Below the pieces are notes generated by a model. That model saw only the letters and a program-made list of their open reading frames with translations, was not told the DNA's origin and did no database searches. From positions 1-61,776 of the IMG/VR virus record IMGVR_UViG_3300030333_002148: 61,776 nt of DNA. One strand, given 5' to 3'. The first letter of the stretch is position 1; each line of letters opens with the position of its first letter. Below, piece by piece: positions 50,275 to 60,157 of this stretch. Origin of the DNA: a virus. The position numbers and the translations under genes were made by a program.

Positions 50275-50610
50275 ATGGCAAATCTTCAGAGACACAGAGC
50301 TCACGAATCCCTCAATGTAGAGACAGCTGCTGATTGGAGTGTACAATCAGTAACAGTGGCAGATAGCGATGGTATAGCAGTTAATGTTACAGGCTATCAT
50401 AAGGTTCATCTACAATCAGACAACGATTTTTATTTCACATTTAATACCACTGGTACAGATTCAGATATAGATACGAATAAAGATCTATATCTTAAAGGTG
50501 GTGATACAATATATTCATTGGTCATACCTAATGGATTAGGAGATAGTGTATATTTAATTCTTGAAAGAAAAGGTGGTTCAGACGCAAATATTAGAACTAT
50601 CCTGGCATAG
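50275..50610 (+). CDS. Small beta protein before the giant fibre
   Basis: ATG 50275 follows AGGAGAATAA. The 111-residue protein is beta-rich (HLQSDNDFYFTFNTTGTDSD; LYLKGGDTIYSLVIPNGLGD). The pattern of strands and a C-terminal ILERKGG suggests a small jelly-roll, perhaps a fibre or head-vertex component. The fibre gene follows after 9 bases. Confidence 0.6.
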   Translation: MANLQRHRAHESLNVETAADWSVQSVTVADSDGIAVNVTGYHKVHLQSDNDFYFTFNTTGTDSDIDTNKDLYLKGGDTIYSLVIPNGLGDSVYLILERKGGSDANIRTILA

Positions 50611-50619
50611 GAGATCACA

Positions 50620-53600
50620 ATGGGTTTCATAACAACAACTGACGAACATATAGCATCTGGTGGTACAGTAACAGGAGATTTGACCATTGATGCAGATCTT
50701 ACCGTAACTGGTAGTACTGCGATAACAACAAATGAGGTTATACAAGGCACATCCACAATAGATGTAACCAACACAGAAGCCTTTCTTGTCCGCAAGAACT
50801 CTGATGGTGGTGATGTATTTGTTGTAGATACTACTAATCAAAAAATTGGAATCAATACTTCCTCACCAGACTTTGCTTTGCACGTTCACGGAGCATCAGA
50901 TGGTGTTGGTTATGTCAAAATATCAGATTCTAATACAGGTGAAGGTGCAACAGATGGAGCAAGGATTGGATTTAATAGTGGAGTAATGAGAATCCAAAAT
51001 TTTGAAAACTCTGATATGGAGTTTTATGTAAACAACACTACAAAGCCTTTAACCTTAGAGTCTGATGGTTCAGTTACTTTTTCTGGTGATGTAACTGTAA
51101 TAGGCAGTGATGGTACTGTAAGTGGAACAGCAGATTCAGATGGAAATGAATTAGTAATTAGAAACAATGCTGATGCTGGGATTTCAATTTTGGCTGGTGA
51201 ATCCTCTGGACATACATCATCTGTTATATTTGGCTCTGCAAGCGATTTGAATGGTGCTAATGTATTTTATGATTACAATAGTAAAACATTTACAGTAGGA
51301 ACTCAACATACATCTGGGATATTAAAACTTAGAAGTGGTAATGGCACAGATGCACTTACGATAGACTCAAGTCAAAATGCTACTTTTGCTGGTGACATTA
51401 GCCTTAGTAGTGGAAAAGCATTAAGTAGTGTTTCAACTGGTGGGGTGAGGTTGTTGAACAATAATGGTACTGCATCTGCTCCAAACTACACTTTTTTCAA
51501 TGATGTTGATACAGGAATGTATCGGGCTGCGGCAGATTCAATAGGACTTGCTACTGGCGGTACTGAAAGAATGACTATTGATTCATCAGGTGATGTAACT
51601 ATTACAAATTCAGGTTCAGGTAAACCTAAATTAACTCTTCATAATTCAAATACAGCTGGCAGTCAATCAGGTTGGTTGGCATTTGAACAAGGAAGCACCA
51701 GCCAAGCAGATGACCAGCAATTGGGATATATTTCATTTGGTGGGTATAGAGACAATGATAGCAGTATAGAAACAATGGTTTCAATGGCGGCTTTTATGTC
51801 TGACATAACTACAGCCGATTGTGCTGGTGAATTTAGATTGCAAGTACAGATAGATAATAGTGCATCTAATGTATTGAATATTAATGGATTTGATGGTGGT
51901 GTAGGGCAGGGAACTATAGTATTTAATGAGGATTCAAAAGATTTTGATTTTAGAGTAGAATCAGATAACAATGCTAATGCTTTTTTCATTCAAGGTAGCA
52001 CAGGTAATGTCGGAATAAATCAGGCAAGTCCAGATTCTCAATTGCACATCGTAAATGCTGATGGTGGTACATATAGATTTGGATATGGCGGTAGTTCTGA
52101 TGTTTATGTAGATGCAGATAATTTTTATTGGCGAACCGATAATGGTGGTGCCAATCAAATGACCTTAACAACAACTGGGTTGGGAATTGGAGTTACTGCT
52201 CCAGAAGCTCAATTAAATATCGCAAAAGCTGGTTCTTCAGATAATGCAATATTCTATATTGATACATTTTCAAGCGGTATAAATAATCAATCTGTTATAG
52301 GATTAAGAAAATCTAACTCAAATTCAGTAGGCACAGAAACAACAGTAGAGGATAATGAAAAATTAGGTAAAATTGCTTGGTATGGTGGTGAAACGGATGG
52401 TTATGATGAAGCGGCATCTATCCATGCCGAAGTAGATGGAACACCGGGCAGTAATGACACAGATATGCCGGGTGCATTGGTATTTGGTACGACCGCTGAT
52501 GGTACTGGTTCAAGTGCTGAAAGAATGAGAATTGACTCATCAGGCAGAGTGGGTATTGGAACTGCATCTCCATCAGTTTCTGGTGGTTTAGGTTTAGATA
52601 TTGAAGATAATGGTGCGAGTGGTGGCTCTAAAGGTGGTTCTTTAACACTTGGTTCTAATGATGGTTCGCCTGTTGCTCAGAATGATAGATTAGGCGTAAT
52701 TAGTTTTAGGGGTGCTGAAGATAGTTCTGGCACTATGATAGAAGGTGGAAGAATTGATGTGATTGCCGATTCTGGATGGAGTGCATCAGAAAATGGTGCA
52801 GATATGAGGTTCTTCACTACAGATGGGAATGCCTCTGATACTGAAAAAATGAGAATTACTGCTGAAGGCAATGTTGAAATTGGAAAACAAAAAGGTTCAA
52901 CTTCTACAGATACTGATGTCACTATATATGGTGGAGAAGCTGGTGGTGCTATACTCGGACTCTATGCAGATAATGGTGATGATAATGCGGATAAATGGCA
53001 ATTAGTATCAAGAACAAATAATAATATAGCTTTAAGAAGTTACAGTACAGGCTCATGGGTTTATCATCTTCAACTTGATGCCAACTCCCGAATCTCGCTT
53101 ACAAATAATGATAGTGGCGGTACTGGTGGTTCAGATGGTTTAAGTGCAAATACAATCTTTGGATATTTGGCTGGTGAGGACATTGCAGATGGCGGTGTAG
53201 ACAATACATATTTTGGACACAAGGCAGGCTCAAATAACGCTACTGGCGATGACAATGTTTTCATGGGTTCAAATGCTGGTAAAGGAGTTCATGGAAACAG
53301 TAATAGTAGAAATGTTGGGATAGGTTCAGATTGTATGTTGAAAATTACTACGGGGACTGAAAATGTGGCAATTGGTAGAACAGCGATGGAAGATGCTAAT
53401 ACTGCCGCTGGGAATGTTGCAATTGGAACAGAATGTCTTATGAATTTGACTGACGGGACTAATAATGTAGCAATAGGAAAAGTTGCATTAAATGGGGCTG
53501 GTGTAAACCCAAGTAACTCAGTAGCAGTAGGATATGCAGCTGCGAGATATGCGGAGGGAAATAATAATATAGCATTAGGACTATCTGCATTAAAAGGTGT

Positions 53601-56600
53601 ATCTGGTTTTGATGGAGTAAATAATATTGCTATTGGATACGAAGCTCTGGATGCTGTAACAGATGGCGAAGAAGCAAATATAGCTATAGGTTATGGCTCT
53701 ATGGGTGCAGTTAATGAATCAGCTTCTCATCATGCTGATGCAAACATCGCTATAGGTTACAATGCCCTAACTGGAGGAACTTTAACAGATGGAAACCTTA
53801 GTCATAATATTGCAATTGGGTATGAAGCTTTAGACGCAACAGGGGCTAATGACCAACTTGGTACAATAGCGATTGGATATGCGGCTCTTGGAGCATTAAC
53901 ATCTGGAGTTGATAATTTAGCAATAGGCTATCAAGCATTAGATGCTAATACAACAGGAGATGGTAACTTAGCCATTGGTGCTTATGCTTTAGGAGACTTA
54001 AATCACACTAACTCTGTAAGAAATATTGGTATAGGTGCTGGTTCAGGCGATGGAATGGGTACTCTTGATGGAAATTTTGATAATATATTCATAGGCTATA
54101 GTTCTGGTGGTGGAACTTGGACTGGTGCGGCATCTAAAGGAAATATTGGTATTGGTACTAATGTGATGGATGCTGGTATGAATACAGCTTACTATAATAC
54201 AGCAGTAGGTAATAGTGCATTAAGTGGCTTGACTTCTGGAGATGACAACGTAGCAATCGGTGGAGATGCTGGTAAACAACTTACATCTGGGGATGACAAT
54301 ACATTTGTCGGGTACTCGGCTGGAACTGCTATGGGTTCAGGTGCAAGTAATGTGGCTGTAGGTCATTCAGCTCTTGCGACACAAGCAAACGCATCAGCAG
54401 TTGGTAATGTTGCTGTTGGGGCATCAGCTTTAAAAGATATGAATGGTGCTCATACTCGAAATATTGGAATAGGTCTTGCGGCATTGGAAAATGCAAGTAC
54501 AGCAACAACCTTTACAGATAATATAGCGATTGGTGCATATGCATTTGACGATAGTGGTAGTAATGACCAAACTGGTACAATTGCCATTGGATATAGTGCC
54601 CTCACCGCATTGACATCTGGTATAGACAATGTAGGTGTTGGTTATAAATCTCTTTTTGCTTGTAATACTGGTCAACAAAATACAGCTTTAGGAACACACG
54701 CTTTATATGGAACTGATGATGGAGTAAGTAATACTGCGATAGGTGCGTATGCAATGCACGTTGGAAATGCTGGCACTTCAAATACTGCTGTAGGTGCACA
54801 GTCAATGATTGATGTTACAGGAAGTTACAATACTGCTGTGGGTATGCAATCGTTATTTGATATAACAAGTGGTGGAAGCAATGTTGCAATAGGAGCACTT
54901 GCTTTAAAAGATGCTCATGCTGGAGAATCTCATAATATAGCTATTGGCGTTGAAACTATGAGAGATGTAGATGAAGATACTAACACTGCAGATTACAATA
55001 TAGCTATTGGTTCTATGGCTTTATTAGGCGGTACTGTAGGAGGTGATTTTTTAGGCAATATAGCTATTGGATATCATGCTTTAGATGCTACTGGAACTAA
55101 CGCCCAGACTGGCACTATCGCCATAGGTTATGATGCCCTCACATCATTGACAACTGGAGCAAGAAATATTGCGATAGGTTACAATGCTGGACTTGGGTTG
55201 GTTGACTCTACTGATTGTACTTTGATTGGTTATATGGCTGGTGAGGATATAGATTCAAGTGGCTCTACTCCACAAGAATGTACTTATATCGGTTCTTATG
55301 CTGGAAGATATTTAGATGATGGTAGCCAGAATACAGCTCTTGGGCATGGAGCAATGGAAGGCGGCACAAGCGGTGGAAATTCTTGTGTTTCCAATGTTGC
55401 TATAGGTGTTGATTCATTGTTTGATATAACAACAGGAGATTACAACACAGCCGCAGGAAGATTCTCAGGTGGAAATCTCACAACAGGAAGTTCAAATACT
55501 CTTTTAGGTTTTGAAGCCGCTCAAAGTCTAAATATCGGAAGATACAACATTGTAATTGGACATCAAGCATTGAACTCAGATGATGTTGGAGATAGAACAA
55601 TTGCGATAGGTTATAAAGCATTATATTCTCAAAACTCTGATTCTGATAATGAATCAACTAAGAACACAGGAGTTGGATATGAAGCTGGTTATTACAATGT
55701 AACAGGAACTGAAAATACATATTTTGGGTACGGAGCTGGTGGCTCTGGAGCTGGAAGTACAAATAGTCATAGTTATAATACAGCCATTGGTGCTAATGCT
55801 CTAATATCATTAACAACTGGTAATTACAATACTGCCGTTGGTCACAATGCACTTGATGAATTAGCAAATGGAAGTTACAATGTTGCTATTGGAAACGGAG
55901 CATTACACGCTCTTGATGGCTCTGAAGACAATAATGTTTCGATTGGTTACAATTCTCTTAATAATGCAGATGGTGCATCAAATAATGTAGGTATAGGAAA
56001 TGCTGTAACATTATCTACTGCGGCTGGTACTAACCAAACAGTAATAGGATATAATGCAACAGGACAAGCAGATAACTCAGTAACACTTGGTAATTCGGAT
56101 GTAACTAATAATTATTTACGAGAAAAAATTGAACTAAAAGCAAGAAACGACCAACCGGCTATAATTGAATTACAAGCTGATAACGCTGATAACAATGCAG
56201 ATATTTGGCAAATTGAAGCTGGAACTGATGGATTTTTTCAAATTAAACATAAAGATACTGGTTCACTTGCAGATGCTCTTACAATAGGTGGTAGTACAGG
56301 TCAGGTTACAATCGCAGGACATAGCACAGTCGCTCACAATGGAACATCAATGCTATTGGTTCAGGATACTGGTGTAAAAACTGGTGGTAACTTTAATATT
56401 GGCACATTCACTGCAACTATTAATGATGGAGATGGTGATAGTAGTGATACATTTATCGGTATTAAATCTCAATTAGTCTTTAATGATACTGGTGAATCTT
56501 TTGGTGGCCTATATGGTTTAACTGTTCATTGTGAATCAACAGAAACAGCAGATGAAGAAAGCTCAGTAATAGTTGGGATAGATAGCAAAGCCGCATTAAA

Positions 56601-57552
56601 TGGTACTCATAGCGATGTTTCGGATATATATGGAATACATTCTGAAGCAGAAACAAATGGCGGAACTGTTGATTCAAATGTTTATGGTGCCGCTATATCT
56701 GCAGATGTCAATTCTGGAACTATTACTGGAGATATTTACGGAATATATATAAACAACGATTCAGAAGTTAGTCCTTCTGGCTCATCTTTTGGACTATATA
56801 TAAGGTCTGATACTAATCAAGATAACGCCATTCAAACTCAAGATAATAGTAGTATAAGATTTAGAGTGTCTGATGATGGAGTAGTTACATCAGAAGGTGC
56901 GATGCATGCAAGTACAGGAATGGACTATGCAGAATATTTTGAAAGTAAAGATGGTAAAGAAATTGCAGTAGGCACAACAGTAAAACTTGATGGAACAAAA
57001 ATAGTTGCTTGTTCTGATGGAGATACGCCAATAGGAGTTATAAGACCAGTTAATACATCTTCTGTGGTTGCTGGTGGTCAAGAGTTTCATTGGGAAGGTA
57101 TGTTTATGAAAGATGATTATGGTGCTAATGTATGGGAATCTTATACTCAAATAAAGTGGATTGAAGAAATAACACTTGAAGAATATAGTAAAAGAGGAAA
57201 AGATAAAACTGGTGGTGTATTAGGTGGAATGATTAAGGATTCAAAAGTTGAAGGAGATGTAGAAAAAGGTGTTCCTCACAAATATTATCGTGAGCATAAA
57301 TATCATAGCGATAGACTCCCAAGTGGAGTTACAGCACCTAAAGACGCTAAAACAATTACACCTTCTAATAAAAGGCAAAAATTAAATCCTGACTATGATG
57401 CAAGTAAATCATATAAGTCAAGAGAAGAACGAGATGAATGGCATGTAGTAGGTTTGCTTGGGCAAATTCCAGTAACCAAAGGACAGCCAACTGGTTCATG
57501 GATTAAAATGAAAGATGTTTCTGATACAGTAGAAATGTATTTCGTAAAATAA
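50620..57552 (+). CDS. Giant tail fibre with YadA-like repeats and Peptidase_G2-like C-terminus
   Basis: The 2310-residue protein has three regions. Residues 1-850 hold Gly/Asp-rich beta units with recurring SSGDVTI, RMRIDSSG and KISDSNTG elements. From about 900 to 1810 come dozens of repeats around the motif N-(I/V)-A-I-G-Y-x-A-L, as in the left-handed beta-roll of YadA-type trimeric adhesins. From about 2090 a globular end begins with MDYAEYFESKDG and continues with GTTVKLDGTKIVACSDGD, which resembles the Peptidase_G2 chaperone/autocleavage domain of phage appendages (GA-1/phi29 gp12 type). It should trimerise and mediate adsorption. The C-terminal piece may be released. Confidence 0.85.
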   Translation: MGFITTTDEHIASGGTVTGDLTIDADLTVTGSTAITTNEVIQGTSTIDVTNTEAFLVRKNSDGGDVFVVDTTNQKIGINTSSPDFALHVHGASDGVGYVKISDSNTGEGATDGARIGFNSGVMRIQNFENSDMEFYVNNTTKPLTLESDGSVTFSGDVTVIGSDGTVSGTADSDGNELVIRNNADAGISILAGESSGHTSSVIFGSASDLNGANVFYDYNSKTFTVGTQHTSGILKLRSGNGTDALTIDSSQNATFAGDISLSSGKALSSVSTGGVRLLNNNGTASAPNYTFFNDVDTGMYRAAADSIGLATGGTERMTIDSSGDVTITNSGSGKPKLTLHNSNTAGSQSGWLAFEQGSTSQADDQQLGYISFGGYRDNDSSIETMVSMAAFMSDITTADCAGEFRLQVQIDNSASNVLNINGFDGGVGQGTIVFNEDSKDFDFRVESDNNANAFFIQGSTGNVGINQASPDSQLHIVNADGGTYRFGYGGSSDVYVDADNFYWRTDNGGANQMTLTTTGLGIGVTAPEAQLNIAKAGSSDNAIFYIDTFSSGINNQSVIGLRKSNSNSVGTETTVEDNEKLGKIAWYGGETDGYDEAASIHAEVDGTPGSNDTDMPGALVFGTTADGTGSSAERMRIDSSGRVGIGTASPSVSGGLGLDIEDNGASGGSKGGSLTLGSNDGSPVAQNDRLGVISFRGAEDSSGTMIEGGRIDVIADSGWSASENGADMRFFTTDGNASDTEKMRITAEGNVEIGKQKGSTSTDTDVTIYGGEAGGAILGLYADNGDDNADKWQLVSRTNNNIALRSYSTGSWVYHLQLDANSRISLTNNDSGGTGGSDGLSANTIFGYLAGEDIADGGVDNTYFGHKAGSNNATGDDNVFMGSNAGKGVHGNSNSRNVGIGSDCMLKITTGTENVAIGRTAMEDANTAAGNVAIGTECLMNLTDGTNNVAIGKVALNGAGVNPSNSVAVGYAAARYAEGNNNIALGLSALKGVSGFDGVNNIAIGYEALDAVTDGEEANIAIGYGSMGAVNESASHHADANIAIGYNALTGGTLTDGNLSHNIAIGYEALDATGANDQLGTIAIGYAALGALTSGVDNLAIGYQALDANTTGDGNLAIGAYALGDLNHTNSVRNIGIGAGSGDGMGTLDGNFDNIFIGYSSGGGTWTGAASKGNIGIGTNVMDAGMNTAYYNTAVGNSALSGLTSGDDNVAIGGDAGKQLTSGDDNTFVGYSAGTAMGSGASNVAVGHSALATQANASAVGNVAVGASALKDMNGAHTRNIGIGLAALENASTATTFTDNIAIGAYAFDDSGSNDQTGTIAIGYSALTALTSGIDNVGVGYKSLFACNTGQQNTALGTHALYGTDDGVSNTAIGAYAMHVGNAGTSNTAVGAQSMIDVTGSYNTAVGMQSLFDITSGGSNVAIGALALKDAHAGESHNIAIGVETMRDVDEDTNTADYNIAIGSMALLGGTVGGDFLGNIAIGYHALDATGTNAQTGTIAIGYDALTSLTTGARNIAIGYNAGLGLVDSTDCTLIGYMAGEDIDSSGSTPQECTYIGSYAGRYLDDGSQNTALGHGAMEGGTSGGNSCVSNVAIGVDSLFDITTGDYNTAAGRFSGGNLTTGSSNTLLGFEAAQSLNIGRYNIVIGHQALNSDDVGDRTIAIGYKALYSQNSDSDNESTKNTGVGYEAGYYNVTGTENTYFGYGAGGSGAGSTNSHSYNTAIGANALISLTTGNYNTAVGHNALDELANGSYNVAIGNGALHALDGSEDNNVSIGYNSLNNADGASNNVGIGNAVTLSTAAGTNQTVIGYNATGQADNSVTLGNSDVTNNYLREKIELKARNDQPAIIELQADNADNNADIWQIEAGTDGFFQIKHKDTGSLADALTIGGSTGQVTIAGHSTVAHNGTSMLLVQDTGVKTGGNFNIGTFTATINDGDGDSSDTFIGIKSQLVFNDTGESFGGLYGLTVHCESTETADEESSVIVGIDSKAALNGTHSDVSDIYGIHSEAETNGGTVDSNVYGAAISADVNSGTITGDIYGIYINNDSEVSPSGSSFGLYIRSDTNQDNAIQTQDNSSIRFRVSDDGVVTSEGAMHASTGMDYAEYFESKDGKEIAVGTTVKLDGTKIVACSDGDTPIGVIRPVNTSSVVAGGQEFHWEGMFMKDDYGANVWESYTQIKWIEEITLEEYSKRGKDKTGGVLGGMIKDSKVEGDVEKGVPHKYYREHKYHSDRLPSGVTAPKDAKTITPSNKRQKLNPDYDASKSYKSREERDEWHVVGLLGQIPVTKGQPTGSWIKMKDVSDTVEMYFVK

Positions 57553-57561
57553 GGATAAATA

Positions 57562-57891
57562 ATGAGATGGTCTAAATATAGTACATTAAAAACTGCAAAG
57601 AAGGTTGCGTTTTCAAAAGAAAAAGAAACTATCCGAGAGGAAGTTAAAGAAGTAAAAGATTCTGATGGGAATGTAACTACACCAGCACAAGCTAAAAAAG
57701 AGCGTGAATATGTTGCCTTAACTCAAAAGCGTTTTGATAGTGAAACTGGTGAAGCCTTAGATGATTCAAAGCGAGAATGGTCTTTATCTGATTTAGAAAG
57801 AGAAAAGGCTCGTTATGATGATGATATAGCAAGAGCAAAAGCAGAAAGTGATGAACTCGCAAAAGCAATAGCAGATTTTAAGAAACTTTAA
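57562..57891 (+). CDS. Charged helical 109-residue protein, possible fibre assembly factor
   Basis: ATG 57562 lies 9 bases after the fibre stop. The protein is lysine/glutamate-rich (KEKETIREEVKEVKDSDGN), with a C-terminal coiled helix (EREKARYDDDIARAKAESDE). Fibre-adjacent genes often code for chaperones, so an assembly role is possible. It marks the left border of the second cassette copy; the corresponding place in copy 1 holds an unrelated partial gene. Confidence 0.6.
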   Translation: MRWSKYSTLKTAKKVAFSKEKETIREEVKEVKDSDGNVTTPAQAKKEREYVALTQKRFDSETGEALDDSKREWSLSDLEREKARYDDDIARAKAESDELAKAIADFKKL

Positions 57892-57912
57892 TTAACTAAC
57901 AAGGAGTCAATA

Positions 57913-58140
57913 ATGGCTAAAAAAGAAAAAGAACAGAAGCCAGTCTTGAACCTTGATGACAAAGAATATGTTATTGAGGATATGACTGATGAGCAGAAGA
58001 TGATGGTAAATCATATTAATGATCTGCAAAACAAGCAGAATACTAACACTTTTATGGCTGATCAGTTACAAGTTGGTAAGGAAGCGTTTATTAATATGCT
58101 TCGTTCATCATTAGAAAAAGAGGATGAAGTAGTAGAATGA
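57913..58140 (+). CDS. Small charged protein (copy 2)
   Basis: This 75-residue paralogue of 230-508 starts MAKKEKEQKPVLNLDDKEYV and keeps IEDMTD; the rest has lost the middle part and ends in LEKEDEVVE. The leader AACAAGGAGTCAA is the same as in copy 1. It overlaps the next gene by ATGA, as in copy 1. Function unknown. Confidence 0.75.
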   Translation: MAKKEKEQKPVLNLDDKEYVIEDMTDEQKMMVNHINDLQNKQNTNTFMADQLQVGKEAFINMLRSSLEKEDEVVE

Positions 58141-58586
58141 TCATAAGAAGGTGTAGCCAGGGACATCACGTTAGAGTCCATAAAAATACGACTCCGGGTA
58201 CTACCCGTGTAAAAACTTATCCTGATGGAACTACGGAAACCCTGGCTTATCCTTCGGCTTATTCATACTTTGTAGATGTAGATGGTGAGGTTAAAAAGAA
58301 GAGTAATAGCTTTAAGGTGGTAGAAGAATTTTATGTATCTGAATGTGCAAAAAAACATAGTGATGGACATGGTAGGGTGATCATAGGCAAGCATCATTTG
58401 ATAAATGGTGTTGCTACATCCCAAGAAGATTACCCTACAAATTCTAATACTAAATCACAGATACAAGATTTTTATGATAAACGTGGGATCTCTTACGGGT
58501 CTAGTGAAACTAAAGCAGAACTTCTTTCAAGAATTGTTCCTAAATTACATGTGAATAAAGAAGTGTCTAAGCATTTAAAGGTTTAA
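58137..58586 (+). CDS. HeH/SAP-like domain protein (copy 2)
   Basis: The same length (149 residues) as the copy at 505-954. The HeH/SAP-like segment (QIQDFYDKRGISYGSSETKA) is retained, and differences spread over the rest. The DNA shows frequent synonymous changes. A following AGGAG leads into a gene that is not in copy 1. Confidence 0.78.
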   Translation: MIIRRCSQGHHVRVHKNTTPGTTRVKTYPDGTTETLAYPSAYSYFVDVDGEVKKKSNSFKVVEEFYVSECAKKHSDGHGRVIIGKHHLINGVATSQEDYPTNSNTKSQIQDFYDKRGISYGSSETKAELLSRIVPKLHVNKEVSKHLKV

Positions 58587-58598
58587 TAGGAGTAAAAA

Positions 58599-58919
58599 AT
58601 GGCTAAAGGATTAAGAGAATATACCTCAGCTGAAGCAACATCGCTTGCTATAGGTCAAAATGGTTTTGATCTTATTGCAGAGCACAATACAAATACATCA
58701 GAACCAGACAAGGGAGCATGGATAGCGATACAGGCACTTGGTAAGGGTGGTGGTGATGCAGCTGTTGAGTATTTACAATTAAAGGTTACATCTAATATTG
58801 GCGATAGTCTTAGTTCGGCTTGGTTCTATATGGTTCCAGGTGAAATACTATATGGTAATTTTAGTGGTATAATCAATCATACAAATTCTACAGCGACATG
58901 CATAGCTTACAGAGGGTGA
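58599..58919 (+). CDS. Hypothetical 106-residue beta protein
   Basis: ATG 58599 follows TAGGAG. The protein is beta-rich (GAWIAIQALGKGGGDAAVEY; SAWFYMVPGEILYGNFSGII). It occupies the slot of the 85-residue and membrane genes of copy 1, to which it is not related. The sequence resembles small virion decoration domains in character. Function unknown. Confidence 0.6.
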   Translation: MAKGLREYTSAEATSLAIGQNGFDLIAEHNTNTSEPDKGAWIAIQALGKGGGDAAVEYLQLKVTSNIGDSLSSAWFYMVPGEILYGNFSGIINHTNSTATCIAYRG

Positions 58920-59020
58920 GAAGAATAGAAAGATTGAAGAGAAAGCTGGGCTATAAAAAGCCTACTTTGATTCAAAGAATTAAGAATTGGTTCAAATCAA
59001 AACTGAAAAGGTTTAAATGA
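58916..59020 (+). CDS. 34-residue basic peptide
   Basis: GTG 58916 overlaps the previous stop; the peptide is strongly basic and amphipathic (RRIERLKRKLGYKKP; IQRIKNWFKSKLKRF). It overlaps the next ORF by ATGA. A cationic peptide could act on the membrane (pinholin-like) or bind nucleic acid. Short; coding is supported by overlap and composition. Confidence 0.45.
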   Translation: MRRIERLKRKLGYKKPTLIQRIKNWFKSKLKRFK

Positions 59021-59112
59021 ACTATAAAATAAGAAAAAAATTAAATAATGGAGATTTTGAATTTGTTAATACGAGCTATAACATACCTATTAATTATGTT
59101 TATATTGATTAG
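59017..59112 (+). CDS. Tiny ORF overlapping the lipoprotein in another frame (copy 2)
   Basis: The 31-residue ORF from ATG 59017 contains NTSYNIPINYVYID, the counterpart of the ORF at 1495-1578. It shares 65 bases with the lipoprotein frame. Conservation of a second frame in both copies suggests real use. No ribosome site; coupling to the previous gene through ATGA. Confidence 0.45.
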   Translation: MNYKIRKKLNNGDFEFVNTSYNIPINYVYID

Positions 59113-59164
59113 TATTACTGGATGTGATTCTGGTTGGTCAGTTTGTGGCTGGGAAGTTAAGTGA
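59048..59164 (+). CDS. Small lipoprotein, candidate outer-membrane spanin (copy 2)
   Basis: The 38-residue protein has a hydrophobic signal (ITYLLIMFILISITGC) with the acylated Cys at residue 26. The predicted mature part CDSGWSVCGWEVK is identical with copy 1, although the signal peptide is longer and differs in sequence. The stop overlaps the GTG start of the next gene just as in copy 1. Confidence 0.72.
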   Translation: MEILNLLIRAITYLLIMFILISITGCDSGWSVCGWEVK

Positions 59165-59460
59165 GTGAAAAACCTGATACCGCCAGAAGTTATCGTGCTA
59201 CTGTTCTTGATGATAATGCCATTGTTAGCATTAACCTTAAGTGGCTCGGTCAAATTGCAGTTCTTATTGGAATGTTGGTTTATGGCTATTGGCAAATTGA
59301 AATTCGTATTCAAAACCTTGAAACAAATTTTGAGCAGGCTAATAAAACAATCACAGAGCTTGTCGAAAAACACATAGTAGAAGAGCAAGAAAGATTTGCT
59401 GAAATGGAAGAAGAATTAAAATGGTATCAAAAACTAAGTAATAAAAAGAAGAAGAAATAA
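59161..59460 (+). CDS. Membrane-anchored coiled-coil protein, candidate i-spanin (copy 2)
   Basis: A 99-residue paralogue of 1612-1911 with GTG start, one membrane span (LGQIAVLIGMLVYGYWQI) and the same helical C-terminus (ITELVEKHIVEEQERFAEME) and lysine tail. The membrane span is more diverged than the helix, which is where a partner would bind. Pairs with the lipoprotein upstream. Confidence 0.72.
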   Translation: MSEKPDTARSYRATVLDDNAIVSINLKWLGQIAVLIGMLVYGYWQIEIRIQNLETNFEQANKTITELVEKHIVEEQERFAEMEEELKWYQKLSNKKKKK

Positions 59461-59777
59461 TGGATTTTATGGAGATATATGGCGAAGCTGGAATGATTGG
59501 AGTAGTTGGGGCTATGTTTGTATACCTAGTGGTATCTCTGTCAAATAAATCAGCACAACAGCAAGAAACATTAGAAAAATTAAAAGTTGAAAATAGAGGT
59601 CAAAGTGAGACTCTTGAGAATATGGAAGGAATGGTAATTAAATTAATTAATCGCTGGAATCAATCAGATGATAAACTGGATAGAAAATTTGATGCTATTA
59701 CTAAAGAGATAAATGACCTCGATAATCAAGTTTCAGAATTGAAAGGTTCAATGAGCAGAATTAATGGGCGGCATTAA
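59460..59777 (+). CDS. Single-TM coiled-coil protein, holin-like (copy 2)
   Basis: Nearly identical in protein sequence to 1911-2228 (about five substitutions in 105), with the same membrane span and coiled coil. Many codons differ silently. It overlaps the next gene by 14 bases, again as in copy 1. Confidence 0.72.
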   Translation: MDFMEIYGEAGMIGVVGAMFVYLVVSLSNKSAQQQETLEKLKVENRGQSETLENMEGMVIKLINRWNQSDDKLDRKFDAITKEINDLDNQVSELKGSMSRINGRH

Positions 59778-59961
59778 AATAGATATGAAATTTGCAATAA
59801 ATATTATCAGTCTACTAGGAGCGATTGCTTGGGGGTGGTATCAAATGGAATTAAGGGTAGCTGCTTTGGAGATGAAGATTGAGCATAATGAAAAAATGTC
59901 ACAACTGAGAGATGAAATACAAGGATTAAAAAATGGACAGTCTGAAGGTAACAACAATTAG
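59764..59961 (+). CDS. Small TM coiled-coil protein (copy 2)
   Basis: A 65-residue paralogue of 2489-2677 starting with ATG. The span KFAINIISLLGAIAWGWYQM is unchanged; the C-terminal helix varies (SQLRDEIQGLKNGQSEG). Since the intermediate 95-residue gene of copy 1 is missing here, this gene follows the holin-like gene directly. Confidence 0.7.
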   Translation: MGGIKIDMKFAINIISLLGAIAWGWYQMELRVAALEMKIEHNEKMSQLRDEIQGLKNGQSEGNNN

Positions 59962-60082
59962 TACAAGCTTAGGCTTAGTTTATTACACAGATATAATATC
60001 TGGTGTTTTAATGTGTGTTATGTTTGCAATACAGATTTACTACTTATTATTAAAGTCAAAAAAATTAAAGGATAGCGAGTAA
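59933..60082 (+). CDS. 49-residue membrane protein
   Basis: ATG 59933 lies within the end of the previous gene. The protein has one or two hydrophobic segments (IISGVLMCVMFAIQIYYLLL) and a Lys-rich end (KSKKLKDSE). It takes the place of the tail-anchored coiled-coil protein of copy 1 but is not similar. Possibly part of the lysis system. Confidence 0.55.
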   Translation: MDSLKVTTISTSLGLVYYTDIISGVLMCVMFAIQIYYLLLKSKKLKDSE

Positions 60083-60091
60083 AGAAATGTT

Positions 60092-60157
60092 GAGTATGCC
60101 TCCTATTAGCTCTATATCCTCCCTATCTCGTCCATCCTCTGGGGCTGAGGCATACTC
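60092..60157 (+). other. Stem-closed element in the second cassette
   Basis: GAGTATGCCTC (60092-60102) pairs perfectly with GAGGCATACTC (60147-60157), 11 bp with a 44-base loop. The loop contains TATCCTCCCTATC, and an AAAGGAG follows 11 bases after the stem, 6 bases before the next ATG. The layout is that of the elements in the leftward operon, here in the rightward direction. The 30-residue ORF across it is probably not real. Confidence 0.65.
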
